The notes: generated by a model not told the origin, from the letters alone. A DNA stretch of 64,000 nucleotides from JAHEGP01 sp963792875 (GCA_963792875.1 CAWBXV010000009.1:81638-145637), one strand, 5' to 3'; counted from the first letter of the stretch, positions 40,970-50,974 are shown. Numbers and translations: made by a program.

Positions 40970-43900
40970 GTGAAACGGCTGGACTTACACCGACGCGACA
41001 ATGCCGCCGTGCCGAGCGCGGCCCGGCCGAACGCGGCCCGGCCGAGCGCGGCCCGGCCAGGGCCGTGGCACATCGAGCGCCTGGAGCCGAGAATTCTGCT
41101 CTCGGCCGACCCGTTTGGCAGCGCCGGCGGCGACCCGGCACAACCCCACGACTATCTATTGACGACAGCGAGCGACCACCTGCTGCAGGAGCTGGCCGCG
41201 CTGCCGCCGATCGATGCGCCGCCGGTTGTCGCCCCCCCCGCCGGAACCCCGCAGCCGCTGGATCTGGACCCGCTGGCGGCAAACGACCACGTCGACGCCG
41301 CCGCCACGCTGTGGCCGGGCGACCCGGTCGAGCCCGCTGCCGCGCGCGGCATGCGCACCGAGCTGATCTTTGTCGACACCAGCGCACCCGACCACGAGCA
41401 GCTGCTGGAAGCGGTCAGAGGCGCCGAGGACACCCGCTTTTACGTGGTGACGATCGACGCACATAGCGACGGCCTGGATGCGGTGTCCCAGACCCTGGCG
41501 ATCCACGACAGCGTCGATGCGATCCACCTGATCGGCCACGGCGCCGCCGATGAGCTGCGGCTCGGCGCGGTCACGCTCAGCGGCGACAATCTGGCGGAGC
41601 ACGCGGCGCAACTGAGCGGCTGGCGCGAACACCTGGCGCCGGATGCGGACCTGCTGCTGTATGGCTGCAATCTGGCGGCAACGCCGCAGGGCGAGTGGCT
41701 GCTAGATCAGATCGCCGACCTCACTGCGGCGGATGTCGCCGCCAGCGACGACGTCACCGGTCACGCGCTGCTCGGCGGCGACTGGATGCTGGAGTACCGG
41801 CACGGCGACGTGGCGACCCCGCTGGCCTTCGATGCCGCGCGCGCGGCGCAGTGGCTGGGCAGCCTGGGGAGCGTCGAGGTGACCACCCACATGGATGTGG
41901 CCGATGGCGACACCAGCAGCGTCGCCGCCTTGCAGGCCGCTCCAGGCCAGGATGGCCTGATCAGCCTGCGCGAGGCCATCCTCGCGGCCAACAATACGCC
42001 CAATCAGGGCGACCCCGACGTCATTACCTTCGCACTGGACAGCTCACACACCATTGCGCTGCAGGCGGCCCTGCCGACCATCGACGAGGCGCTGTTCATC
42101 GACGGCAGCTCGGACAGCGGCCCGCTGGGCGAACCGCTGGTGGTGCTCGACGGCAGCAATCTGAGCGGCGGGCCGCAGACCGGCCTGGTGCTCACAGCCG
42201 GCGACAGCACCGTGCAGTCGCTCATCATCACCGGCTTCAGCGGCGACGGCATCCGCATCACACAGGCCGACGGCAACAACATCAGCGGCAACTGGATCGG
42301 CATCGCCTCGGACGGCGTTACGGCCGCCGGCAATGGCGGCGCCGGCATCGCCGTGGACAGCGCCGCCAGCAACACCATCATCGGCAACGCTATCGCCGGC
42401 AACGGCGGCCCGGGCATCGCCCTGTCCGGCGCCAGCGCACAGCACAACCGCGTCTTCGGCAACACCATCGGCACCACAGCCGATGGCACGGGCATGCTGG
42501 GCAACGGCACCGAGGGCATCTGGATTTACGGTGGCGCCAGCAACAATACCATCGGCGCAACCACGGACGGCGACGGCAACCTGATCGCCGGCAATATGGC
42601 CGCGGGCGTGCGCATCGACGGCGCCGGCGGCGGCAACGCAGTGCAGGGCAACGCCATCTACGCCAACGGCGGCCTCGCCATCGACCTCGGCGGCGACGGC
42701 AGCACCGCCAACGATGGCGATGACGCCGACGCCGGCCCGAACACCCTGCAGAATCACCCTTCGATCACCCTGGTGGACACGGATGGTTCAACCCTCCGCT
42801 TCAAGGGTACGCTGCAGGGTGCTGCGAACAGCGATTTCACCCTCGATTTTTACGGCAGCGACGCCGGCGACCCGCCTGCGTCGCTGGGCGGCCGGCAATA
42901 CCTCGGCGCCACCACCGTGACCACCGACGCTACGGGGTTGGGGACCTTCGAAGCCTACCTGCCCGCCGACCTCTTACCCGGCAGCCTGGTGACGGCAACG
43001 GCCACCTCGGCCTCAGGCGACACCTCGGAATTCAGCGACAGTGCAACCGCGCTCTATAACAACCCGCCGACGGTGACGCAGCTGGCAACCATCGGTGGGC
43101 TGGCCAAAGAGGGCGAACTGCTTTACCTGATCAATACATTCCAGCTGTCGGACCCGGACGGCCCCGGCACCCTCAACATCGACACCTACTGGATGCGCGA
43201 CGACGAGCGCATAGCATCGGGTGCCTATTACACCCTGGGCCAGGAGGACGTCGGCCACACCATCTCGGTCGTCGCACAGTACACCGACGCGACCGGCAGA
43301 CAGACCACGGTGTGGAGTGCCCCCTCCAGTCCCGTCGCCAACGTCAACGACGCGCCCAGCGGCCAGGTCACGATCACCGGCACCCCCGCCCAGGGCGGCA
43401 CGCTCAGCGCCGACACCTCCACCCTGACCGATGCCGACGTCCCCGACCCCGCCGCCGTCACCTACCAGTACCAGTGGTACCGGGATGCCGATCTGGTCGG
43501 CACCGGGCGGGACTATGTGCTGACCCAGGCCGACGTCGGCCAGCCGATCAGCGTCGTCGTCAACTATACCGATGCCTACGCTTTTGTGGAGACCGGCACC
43601 ACCACGCCCGCGCTGACCGCCAGCATCCCCGCCGGCATCATCGCCAACGTCAACGACGCCCCCAGCGGCCAGGTCGCGATCACCGGCAGCCTCGCCCAGG
43701 GCGGTACGCTCAGCGCCGACACCTCCACCCTGGCCGATGCCGACGTCACCGACCCCGCCGCCGTCACCTACCAGTACCAGTGGTACCGGGGTGCCGACCC
43801 GGTCGGCAGCGGGCGGGACTATGTGCTGACCCAGGCCGACGTCGGCCAGCCGATCAGCGTCGTCGTCAGCTACACCGACGGCTACGCTTTTGTGGAGACC

Positions 43901-45925
43901 GGCACCACCACGCCCGCGCTGACCGCCAGCATCCCCGCCGGCATCATCGCCAACGTCAACGACGCCCCCAGCGGCCAGGTCGCGATCACCGGCACCCTCG
44001 CCCAGGGCGGTACGCTCAGCGCCGACACCTCCACCCTGGCCGATGCCGACGTCACCGACCCCGCCGCCGTCACCTACCAGTACCAGTGGTACCGGGGTGC
44101 CGACCCGGTCGGCAGCGGGCGGGACTATGTGCTGACCCAGGCCGACGTCGGCCAGCCGATCAGCGTCGTCGTCAGCTACACCGACGGCTACGCTTTTGTG
44201 GAGACCGGCGCCACCACGCCCGCGCTGACCGCCAGCACCCCCGCCGGCATCATCGCCAACGTCAACGACGCCCCCAGCGGCCAGGTCGCGATCACCGGCA
44301 CCCTCGCCCAGGGCGGTACGCTCAGCGCCGACACCGCCACCCTGGCCGATGCCGACATCACCGACCCCGCCGCCGTCACCTACCAGTACCAGTGGTACCG
44401 GGGTAGCGACCCGGTCGGCAGCGGGCGGGACTATGTGCTGACCCAGGCCGACGTCGGCCAGCCGATCAGCGTCGTCGTCAGCTACACCGACGGCTACACT
44501 TTTGTGGAGACCGGCACCACCACGCCCGCGTTGACCGCCAGCATCCCCGCCGGCATCATCGCCAACGTCAACGACGCCCCCAGCGGCCAGGTCGCGATCA
44601 CCGGCAGCCTCGCCCAGGGCGGCACGCTCAGCGCCGACACCGCCACCCTGGCCGATGCCGACGTCACCGACCCCGCCGCCGTCACCCTCCAGTACCAGTG
44701 GTACCGGGGTGCCGACCCGGTCGGCAGCGGGCGGGACTATGTGCTGACCCAGGCCGACGTCGGCCAGCCGATCAGCGTCGTCGTCAGCTACACCGACGGC
44801 TACGCTTTTGTGGAGACCGGCACCACCACGCCCGCGCTGACCGCCAGCATCCCCGCCGGCATCATCGCCAACGTCAACGACGCGCCCAGCGCCACGCTCC
44901 GGCTACCCACCACCGCCGTACCGGGGCAGACCCTTACCCTGGACATCGTCGCACTGAGCGACGCGGACGGCCTGGGCACAACGCGCATCGAATGGTACCT
45001 GAAGGGCCAGCCCGACCAGCCGATCGGCTTCGGCGCCAGCTTTACACCCGGCCAGGATCACACTGGCCGATCCATTTATGCCGTGGTGAGGTACCAGGAC
45101 GACTGGGGCACGTGGGAAGCCCCCCGCAGCAATGACGCCGTGGTGGGCCTGGCGTTCAACGAGCAGCCCGCAACCCGTCAGGCTCAGGCCTGGCCCCGAC
45201 CGTCCGGCGACGCGCCGCCGGACGATGACGAAGACACCGTGACACCACCGGCCGCCATTTCCGATGGCAAGTCCGCGGCACCTGCCGAAGGAAGCAGCCC
45301 GCGACAGCCTGCGGCGCTGCTGCCACCAGGATTGGTCGTCACCGAGCCGGGCGGCAGCCGGCCCTTCCCGCACCTGTCAGACAGCGCCATCTCCCACGCC
45401 TTCGCGGCGCCGGCACCCCTGGATGCCCCGACCCTCATGGCGGCGGCACTCCCGCAGCGCGTGGCCGACCCCATCGAGACGGTGCTCACTGCCAGCATCT
45501 CACCCGACCTGACCGAGGTGGCCCGCGGCCATCTCGCCCACCTGGTCAATCTCGACTTCGCCCCGGGCGACGAGTACAGCAAGGCGCTGCGCACCATTCA
45601 GGACGACATCGTGCAGGAAGCGGCAACCGGCGAGGCCCTGGCGGGCACCACCATGGCGGTCTCGGCGGGGGTATCGGTCGGCTATCTCGCCTGGTTGACA
45701 CGCAGCGGCGTGCTGCTGGGCAGCGTGCTCAGCGCCATGCCGGCTTGGCGCCTGGTCGACCCCCTGCCCATACTGCAGAAACTGGCGGAGGCCGATCCGG
45801 ACGCCGACGAGGAATCCCTGCAGTCCCTGGTCGATACGGGCCACGAGAGCGCCGAGCGGGACCAGGCCGACGGCGGCAGCGCGCAGAGCACCACGGCAAG
45901 AGGAGCGCAACATGCGCTGGAGTAA
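40970..45925 (+). CDS. Giant LEPR-XLL / DUF4347 / CSLREA / beta-helix repeat protein, 1651 aa
   Basis: Multi-domain surface-type protein. Residues 35-48 carry the LEPR-XLL motif (HIERLEPRILLSADPFG), preceded by three short AARP repeats. A DUF4347 domain follows at about 129-290 (TELIFVDTSAPDHEQLLEAV; DAIHLIGHGAADELRLGAV; LLLYGCNLAATPQGEWLLDQ). A CSLREA-like motif (DGLISLREAILAANNTPNQG) leads into a parallel beta-helix (about 345-590; GNGGAGIAVDSAASNTIIGN). Residues 791-1300 are five 102-residue Ig-like repeats, each with NVNDAPSG and YVLTQADVGQPISVVV, then a degenerate sixth. A conserved-looking C-terminal region has hydrophobic helices (AVSAGVSVGYLAWLTRSGVL) and WRLVDPLPIL. No RTX motif is present. 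The GTG at 40970 has GGAG eight bases upstream. Likely exported and envelope-attached; function unknown. Confidence 0.85.
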   Translation: MKRLDLHRRDNAAVPSAARPNAARPSAARPGPWHIERLEPRILLSADPFGSAGGDPAQPHDYLLTTASDHLLQELAALPPIDAPPVVAPPAGTPQPLDLDPLAANDHVDAAATLWPGDPVEPAAARGMRTELIFVDTSAPDHEQLLEAVRGAEDTRFYVVTIDAHSDGLDAVSQTLAIHDSVDAIHLIGHGAADELRLGAVTLSGDNLAEHAAQLSGWREHLAPDADLLLYGCNLAATPQGEWLLDQIADLTAADVAASDDVTGHALLGGDWMLEYRHGDVATPLAFDAARAAQWLGSLGSVEVTTHMDVADGDTSSVAALQAAPGQDGLISLREAILAANNTPNQGDPDVITFALDSSHTIALQAALPTIDEALFIDGSSDSGPLGEPLVVLDGSNLSGGPQTGLVLTAGDSTVQSLIITGFSGDGIRITQADGNNISGNWIGIASDGVTAAGNGGAGIAVDSAASNTIIGNAIAGNGGPGIALSGASAQHNRVFGNTIGTTADGTGMLGNGTEGIWIYGGASNNTIGATTDGDGNLIAGNMAAGVRIDGAGGGNAVQGNAIYANGGLAIDLGGDGSTANDGDDADAGPNTLQNHPSITLVDTDGSTLRFKGTLQGAANSDFTLDFYGSDAGDPPASLGGRQYLGATTVTTDATGLGTFEAYLPADLLPGSLVTATATSASGDTSEFSDSATALYNNPPTVTQLATIGGLAKEGELLYLINTFQLSDPDGPGTLNIDTYWMRDDERIASGAYYTLGQEDVGHTISVVAQYTDATGRQTTVWSAPSSPVANVNDAPSGQVTITGTPAQGGTLSADTSTLTDADVPDPAAVTYQYQWYRDADLVGTGRDYVLTQADVGQPISVVVNYTDAYAFVETGTTTPALTASIPAGIIANVNDAPSGQVAITGSLAQGGTLSADTSTLADADVTDPAAVTYQYQWYRGADPVGSGRDYVLTQADVGQPISVVVSYTDGYAFVETGTTTPALTASIPAGIIANVNDAPSGQVAITGTLAQGGTLSADTSTLADADVTDPAAVTYQYQWYRGADPVGSGRDYVLTQADVGQPISVVVSYTDGYAFVETGATTPALTASTPAGIIANVNDAPSGQVAITGTLAQGGTLSADTATLADADITDPAAVTYQYQWYRGSDPVGSGRDYVLTQADVGQPISVVVSYTDGYTFVETGTTTPALTASIPAGIIANVNDAPSGQVAITGSLAQGGTLSADTATLADADVTDPAAVTLQYQWYRGADPVGSGRDYVLTQADVGQPISVVVSYTDGYAFVETGTTTPALTASIPAGIIANVNDAPSATLRLPTTAVPGQTLTLDIVALSDADGLGTTRIEWYLKGQPDQPIGFGASFTPGQDHTGRSIYAVVRYQDDWGTWEAPRSNDAVVGLAFNEQPATRQAQAWPRPSGDAPPDDDEDTVTPPAAISDGKSAAPAEGSSPRQPAALLPPGLVVTEPGGSRPFPHLSDSAISHAFAAPAPLDAPTLMAAALPQRVADPIETVLTASISPDLTEVARGHLAHLVNLDFAPGDEYSKALRTIQDDIVQEAATGEALAGTTMAVSAGVSVGYLAWLTRSGVLLGSVLSAMPAWRLVDPLPILQKLAEADPDADEESLQSLVDTGHESAERDQADGGSAQSTTARGAQHALE
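43340..44869 (+). repeat. Five 306-bp tandem repeats in the giant gene
   Basis: Exact 306-base period: units begin at 43340, 43646, 43952, 44258 and 44564, each opening with AACGTCAACGAC. A diverged sixth begins at 44870. Units 2-5 are almost identical at the DNA level, unit 1 is more diverged. Each encodes one 102-residue Ig-like domain. The near identity points to recent expansion or gene conversion, and copy number is likely to vary or be miscounted by short reads. Confidence 0.95.
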
Positions 45926-48458
45926 CTGGGTAAGAAAGCAGAACGCCAAGTTCCGCATCGCGCTGGGGCTGACCGCGATGCTGGTCACCCTGCTGCTGAT
46001 TGCACTTTTCACCGGCATCGTGCCCGACCGCCAGCGCGCCGTGCTCGAAGGCCGCGCCGCGCTCGCCGAGCTGATCGCCGCCAACGGCTCTGTCCTGATT
46101 ACCTATGGCGATCAGAAGCGCATGGAGCTGCTGCTGCAGCATATCATCGAGCAGAACCCGGAGGCGCTCGGGGTCCGGCTGCTCGACGCCCAGGGTAGAC
46201 CACAGTTCACTCTGGGCCAGACCGGCGCTGACGCCACGGCGCAGGTCGCCGTGCCCATCTGGCAGGGCAAGACGCTGTGGGGCACCATCGAACTGTTTTT
46301 CGAACCGCTGCAGCCGCCCGGGCTGCTGGGCTTTCTGCAAGCCCCCGGCGCCCGCCTCATCGCCTTTATCGGGGGACTGTGTTTCGTCTGCTTCTACGTC
46401 TACCTGGGGCGCATGCTGAAAGCCCTGGACCCGTCACAGGCCATCCCCGATCGGGTGCGCTCGGCCCTCGACACCATGGCCGAGGGCTTGCTGGTGCTCG
46501 ACGCCCGCCAGAACATCGTGCTGGCCAACGAGGCCTTCGCCCGTATCGTCGGCAAGAGCCCGGATGAACTGCTGGGCGTCAGCGTGTCACAACTGCCCTG
46601 GCAGGATCAGGCGGGCGACGACTCGTCGAGGGAAAGCTATCCCTGGGCGGTTGCCCTGCGCACCGCGCGGGCGCAGACCAGCCAGCGCGTGCGCCTGCAG
46701 CTGAGCGAACAGGACGGCAGGACCTTCATGGTGAACTGCTCGCCGGTGCTGACGGAGCGCGGACGCGCCGGCGGGGTACTGGTCAGCTTTGACGATGTCA
46801 CCCTGCTCGAACTGAAAGAGAACGAATTGCTCAGGTCCAAGGAGGACGCGGAGGTCGCCAACAAGGCCAAGAGCGATTTCCTGGCCAATATGAGCCACGA
46901 GATACGCACCCCGATGAACGCCATCATGGGCTTTACCGAAGTGCTGCGGCGAGGCTATGGCGACGGCCTGCAGGACAGAAAGTATCTCGACACCATCGCC
47001 GCCAACAGCAGCCACCTGCTGAATCTGATCAACGACATCCTCGATCTGTCCAAGGTGGAAGCAGGTCACATCGAGGTCGAGCGGGCACCGTGCGGGCTGT
47101 TCGCGACGGTGCGCGAAGTGGTCGACACCCTGGCCATCAAGGCGCAGGAGAAGCGCATCAGTCTAGCGCTGGAACCCGCCGGCCCCCTGCCGGCAACGAT
47201 CCTCACGGACGCCGCGCGCGTGCGCCAGATCGTCACCAACCTGATCGGCAATGCCATCAAGTTCACCGAGCAGGGCGGCGTCACCGTCGGCGTGCGCTTC
47301 ATCGACGATCGCCGGCAGCCGCGCGTGGAGATCAGCGTGAGCGATACCGGCATCGGCATGACGGAGCAGCAACGCCAGACGGTGTTCAACCCCTTCGTGC
47401 AGGCGGACTCGTCCATAACGCGGCGATTCGGCGGCACCGGCCTGGGGCTGACGATCAGCCAGCGCTTCGCGCAGGCGCTCGGCGGCGACATCACCGTCGC
47501 GTCGGCACCGCAGCAGGGCAGCACCTTCACCGTGTCACTCGCCACCGGCGACATCACCGACGTGCCGATGCTGGAGCCGACGGCGCTGCTGGCCAGAGCA
47601 GCGGCACCCGAGGGCGCTGCCGACGTGCGCTGGAACTTCCCCCACGCCCGCGTGCTGGTGGTCGATGACAGCGATGAGAACCGCGCCCTGATCCAGCTGG
47701 TGCTGGAAGATCAGGGGCTGGCCGTGAGCGGCGCCGACAATGGTCAGAGCGCCGTTGACAAGGTGCTGAGCGAGCACTTCGACCTGGTGCTCATGGACGT
47801 GCAGATGCCCGTCATGGACGGCTACACGGCGGTGGGCCTGCTGCGCGGCAAGGGCGTCGAACTGCCGATCATCGCCCTCACCGCGCACGCCATGGCCGGC
47901 ATCGAGGCGCGCTGCCTGGACGCGGGCTACAGCGGCTACCTGTCCAAACCGATCCAGATCGACACCCTGCTCGGCCGCGTCGCCGAGGCGCTCGGCGGCA
48001 CGCGCAGTGAACCGGCCGAGGACCGGCGCGATCCCAACTCACCGGGCGCTCGCCTGCGCAAACGCGCGAGCGCGGACCAGCAGCCGCACAGCGGGCTGGC
48101 GCGACCGGAGCTGGCCCATCTGGTGGAGAAGTTCCGCCCGCGCCTGTATGCCCGCCTCGAAGAGATGCGCCGGGCGTGGACGCAGCGCGACATGGAAGCC
48201 CTGGCCGACCTCGCACACTGGCTCAAGGGTACTGCCGGCAGCATAGGTCTGCACAGTTTCACCGCCCCTGCCGCAGCGCTCGAGGATGCTGCGAGGGCCG
48301 GCGATGGCGCCACGATTCCCGGACGGCTGGACGAGTTGCAAGCCCTGGCGGCAGTCATCGCCAGCGCACCGCTGGCGCGCCCACTCCCACCGCCGCCGGA
48401 CATGTCTGCCGAAGGGCACGCCGAAGGGCCGCCGAACGGCTCGCCGAACGGCCCCTGA
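45912..48458 (+). CDS. Hybrid sensor histidine kinase with HPt module
   Basis: Membrane hybrid kinase of 848 residues as read. Helix 1 is at about 16-38, a periplasmic domain follows (LLDAQGRPQFTLGQTGADAT), helix 2 at about 148-168 (LIAFIGGLCFVCFYVYLG), then a PAS domain (GLLVLDARQNIVLANEAFAR). The phosphoacceptor is His329 in FLANMSHEIRTPMNAIMGF, the ATPase domain has NLIGNAIKFTEQG and DTGIGMTEQ and GGTGLGLTIS. The receiver carries Asp629 in LVLMDVQMPVMDGYTAVG. The HPt has His769 in ADLAHWLKGTAGSIGL. The ATG has AGGAG upstream and overlaps the giant gene by 14 bases. The frame ends in a Pro/Gly/Asn-rich stretch; two more HPt modules follow in another frame (48455-49120), so the protein is probably longer. 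Confidence 0.88.
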   Translation: MRWSNWVRKQNAKFRIALGLTAMLVTLLLIALFTGIVPDRQRAVLEGRAALAELIAANGSVLITYGDQKRMELLLQHIIEQNPEALGVRLLDAQGRPQFTLGQTGADATAQVAVPIWQGKTLWGTIELFFEPLQPPGLLGFLQAPGARLIAFIGGLCFVCFYVYLGRMLKALDPSQAIPDRVRSALDTMAEGLLVLDARQNIVLANEAFARIVGKSPDELLGVSVSQLPWQDQAGDDSSRESYPWAVALRTARAQTSQRVRLQLSEQDGRTFMVNCSPVLTERGRAGGVLVSFDDVTLLELKENELLRSKEDAEVANKAKSDFLANMSHEIRTPMNAIMGFTEVLRRGYGDGLQDRKYLDTIAANSSHLLNLINDILDLSKVEAGHIEVERAPCGLFATVREVVDTLAIKAQEKRISLALEPAGPLPATILTDAARVRQIVTNLIGNAIKFTEQGGVTVGVRFIDDRRQPRVEISVSDTGIGMTEQQRQTVFNPFVQADSSITRRFGGTGLGLTISQRFAQALGGDITVASAPQQGSTFTVSLATGDITDVPMLEPTALLARAAAPEGAADVRWNFPHARVLVVDDSDENRALIQLVLEDQGLAVSGADNGQSAVDKVLSEHFDLVLMDVQMPVMDGYTAVGLLRGKGVELPIIALTAHAMAGIEARCLDAGYSGYLSKPIQIDTLLGRVAEALGGTRSEPAEDRRDPNSPGARLRKRASADQQPHSGLARPELAHLVEKFRPRLYARLEEMRRAWTQRDMEALADLAHWLKGTAGSIGLHSFTAPAAALEDAARAGDGATIPGRLDELQALAAVIASAPLARPLPPPPDMSAEGHAEGPPNGSPNGP

Positions 48459-49120
48459 CATCCCGGCTGGCCGGCAACCCCCGCTACCAGCCCCTGCTGG
48501 ACAAATTCGTCACACGCCTGCACCAGCAGGTGACGGCGATGAGAGGCGCGCTCGAGAACGTCGACTGCGCGGGCCTGGCCGATCTCGCCCATTGGCTCAA
48601 GGGCTCCGCGGGCACTGTCGGCTTCGACGATTTCACCGCACCGGCCGCTGCGCTCGAACAGCACGCACGCGATGGCGGGCTCGACCAGGCGGCTGCGGCG
48701 CTGGGAACTATCGAGGCCTTGTGCCGGCGCGTGCAGTGCGCCCAGGCGGGTCAGGTCGCGGCGGGGGAGCTGGCGCCATCGGCCGCAGCGGTGGCCGCGC
48801 CGCGCACAGTGCTGCGTTCGCGCTTCTCCGGCAGAGCCCGCTACGAGCCGCTGATCAACCGCTTCGTGCTGCGCCTGCGCGAACAACTGGCACTGCTGCA
48901 TGCCGCCGCAGCAGCGAGTGACTACGAACAGGTAGCGGAGCTGGCGACCTGGATCAGGGGCTCCGCCGGCATGGTCGGCTTCGACGCCTTCGGCGAGCCG
49001 GCCGCTGCGCTGGAGGTCCACGCCGCGCAGCGCAACGATGCCCTCATCGCCCTGTCATTGCGCACTCTCGATGACCTGAACCAACGCATAGCACGCGATA
49101 ACAGCGAGGACGCCGCATGA
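48455..49120 (+). pseudogene. Two further HPt domains, out of frame with the hybrid kinase
   Basis: Directly after the kinase stop, another frame encodes LTSRLAGNPRYQPLLDKFVT and two HPt-like domains. The first has a phospho-histidine (GLADLAHWLKGSAGTVGFDD, His codon at 48590-48592). The second has Thr in its place (ELATWIRGSAGMVGFDAFGE, codon 48947-48949) and so cannot be phosphorylated there. No start codon or ribosome site precedes this part, and the domains are homologous to the kinase's own HPt. So it is best read as the C-terminus of the kinase, displaced by a frameshift in the GC-rich repeat near 48410-48455 (GCCGAAGGGC and CCGAACGGC repeats). The end overlaps the next gene as ATGA. 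Confidence 0.72.
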
Positions 49121-50943
49121 GCGACCACAGAGACAGGCAACACAGCTGCCGCTCCGATCCGGCAGACGCGGGCGATAACGCCGCCTCGGGGCACATCGAG
49201 CGCCTCGACGACCAGATACGCAACTCGCTGATCATGATGGTCGACGATGAGCCCATCGTGACCGAGATGCTGCAGGCCCATCTCGAAGAACAGGGCTACC
49301 GCAACTTCATCCAGCTCGACCGCTCGGAAATGGCGGTCGAGCTGGTGCAGCAGCAGCGCCCCGACGTGCTGCTGCTGGACCTGAAAATGCCTGGGGTCAA
49401 CGGCTTCGACATCCTGCGGACGCTGCGCGCCAACCCGGCCACGCAATATCTGGCCATTCTCGTGCTGACCTCCTCCAGCGACTCAGAGACCAAACTCCAG
49501 GCCCTGCAGCTGGGCGCCACGGACTTTCTGGCCAAGCCCATCGACTGCAGCGAGCTGGCGCTGCGCCTGCGCAATACCTTGACGGTCAAGGCCTATCAGG
49601 ATCGCCTCACGCACTACGACACACTCACCGAACTGCCCAACCGCAAGCTGCTGCAGGAACGCGCCACGCGCGCGCTGGCGCTGGCGGAAAACCGCTGCTG
49701 CGCCATCATGAACATCGCCCTGGACCGAGTGCAGCAGATCAACGACACCCTCGGGCCCGCTGCGGGTGACCAGCTGCTGAAGCAGGCGGCCAGGCGGCTG
49801 TCCGCCTGCCTGGACGCCAGCGAGCATCGACCAACGATCGGCAGCGGCTGTCTGTCGCGGCTCGGTGGCGATGAATTTTCCGTGCTGCTGCCCGGCATCG
49901 GCGACGGCTCGATGGTCGAGCACATCGCCCGGGAATGCCTCGAGGCGTTGCAGCGGGGCTTCAATATCGATGGCGAGGAGTTGGTCGTCTCTGCCAGCAT
50001 CGGCAGCGCGCACTACCCGGCGGACGCGCCGGATGTGGACTCCCTGATGCAACGAGCCGGCGCCGCCACGGCCTATGCCAAAGAACAGGGCAAAGACAAT
50101 TACCAGCGCTACAACGCGGCGATTCAACGGCGGGCCAGCGAGCGCCTCAGCCTGGGTGCGGCGCTGCGCAGCGCGCTGCAGCGCAACGAACTCCAACTGC
50201 ATTACCAGCCCAAGATTGACGCCAAGGACGGCCGCATCGTCGGCACCGAGGCGCTGCTGCGGTGGGTGAGGCCGCAGCACGGCATGGTGCCGCCGGATCG
50301 GTTCATTCCGCTGGCCGAGGAAATGGGCCTCATCGGGCCCATCGGCGCCTGGGTCATTCACCAGGCCTGCCAGCAGGCGGCCGCCTGGCATCGCAGCGGA
50401 CTGGGGCCGTTCGCGGTGTCGGTGAATGTCTCCGGACACCAGTTTCACGACACGGACCTGCACAGCATCATACAGCAGGCGCTCGCCGAGAGCCGTCTGG
50501 ACCCCAGGTATCTGATGCTGGAGATCACCGAGAGCATGCTCACGGGAAACATTGAGCGCAACATCGACATCATGCACCAGATCAAGGCGACCGGCGCCAA
50601 GCTGTCCATCGACGATTTCGGCACCGGCTACAGCTCGCTGAGCTATCTCAAGCGCTTCCCGATCGATGAACTCAAAATAGACCGCTCATTCATCGTGGAC
50701 ATCAAATTCAGCAGGGAGGACAAGGCCATCGTCGAGGCCATCGTAGCGATGGCGCGCAGCCTGCAACTGAGCGTCGTGGCCGAAGGGGTGGAGAACATGG
50801 AGCAGCTCATCGCCCTGCGCAACACCGGCTGCAACATCGCCCAGGGCTACTATTTCTCCAAACCGGTGTCCGCCGCAGCCTTTGAGCAGTTCTGTGAGCG
50901 CACCCACGTCACCAAGGCGGAAGCCCTGGCAACCGCCGGCTGA
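49117..50943 (+). CDS. Response regulator with GGDEF and EAL domains
   Basis: Cytoplasmic c-di-GMP protein of 608 residues. An N-terminal receiver (about 38-155; IMMVDDEPIVTEMLQAHLEE, phospho-Asp in VLLLDLKMPGVNGFDILR, Lys in FLAKPIDCSELAL) is followed by a GGDEF domain with an intact CLSRLGGDEFSVLLPG and an EAL domain with intact GTEALLRWVRPQHGMVPP, LMLEITESML, SIDDFGTGYSSLSYLKRFPI and VVAEGVENMEQL. Both catalytic signatures look active, so the net direction cannot be read. It starts inside the stop of the kinase/HPt gene (ATGA) and is the obvious output of that kinase. Confidence 0.93.
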   Translation: MSDHRDRQHSCRSDPADAGDNAASGHIERLDDQIRNSLIMMVDDEPIVTEMLQAHLEEQGYRNFIQLDRSEMAVELVQQQRPDVLLLDLKMPGVNGFDILRTLRANPATQYLAILVLTSSSDSETKLQALQLGATDFLAKPIDCSELALRLRNTLTVKAYQDRLTHYDTLTELPNRKLLQERATRALALAENRCCAIMNIALDRVQQINDTLGPAAGDQLLKQAARRLSACLDASEHRPTIGSGCLSRLGGDEFSVLLPGIGDGSMVEHIARECLEALQRGFNIDGEELVVSASIGSAHYPADAPDVDSLMQRAGAATAYAKEQGKDNYQRYNAAIQRRASERLSLGAALRSALQRNELQLHYQPKIDAKDGRIVGTEALLRWVRPQHGMVPPDRFIPLAEEMGLIGPIGAWVIHQACQQAAAWHRSGLGPFAVSVNVSGHQFHDTDLHSIIQQALAESRLDPRYLMLEITESMLTGNIERNIDIMHQIKATGAKLSIDDFGTGYSSLSYLKRFPIDELKIDRSFIVDIKFSREDKAIVEAIVAMARSLQLSVVAEGVENMEQLIALRNTGCNIAQGYYFSKPVSAAAFEQFCERTHVTKAEALATAG

Positions 50944-50974
50944 TGCGGGGCGGCAGCGCCGCGCCACCGACGGC

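Noticed and set aside
41695..44406. Plus-strand frames rich in Arg/His/Gln inside the giant LEPR-XLL gene
   Set aside because: They are the +1 reading of the repeat region and repeat with the same 306-base period.
43340..44869. Direct repeats as a CRISPR array
   Set aside because: Units are 306 bases, contiguous and in-frame coding; there are no spacers.
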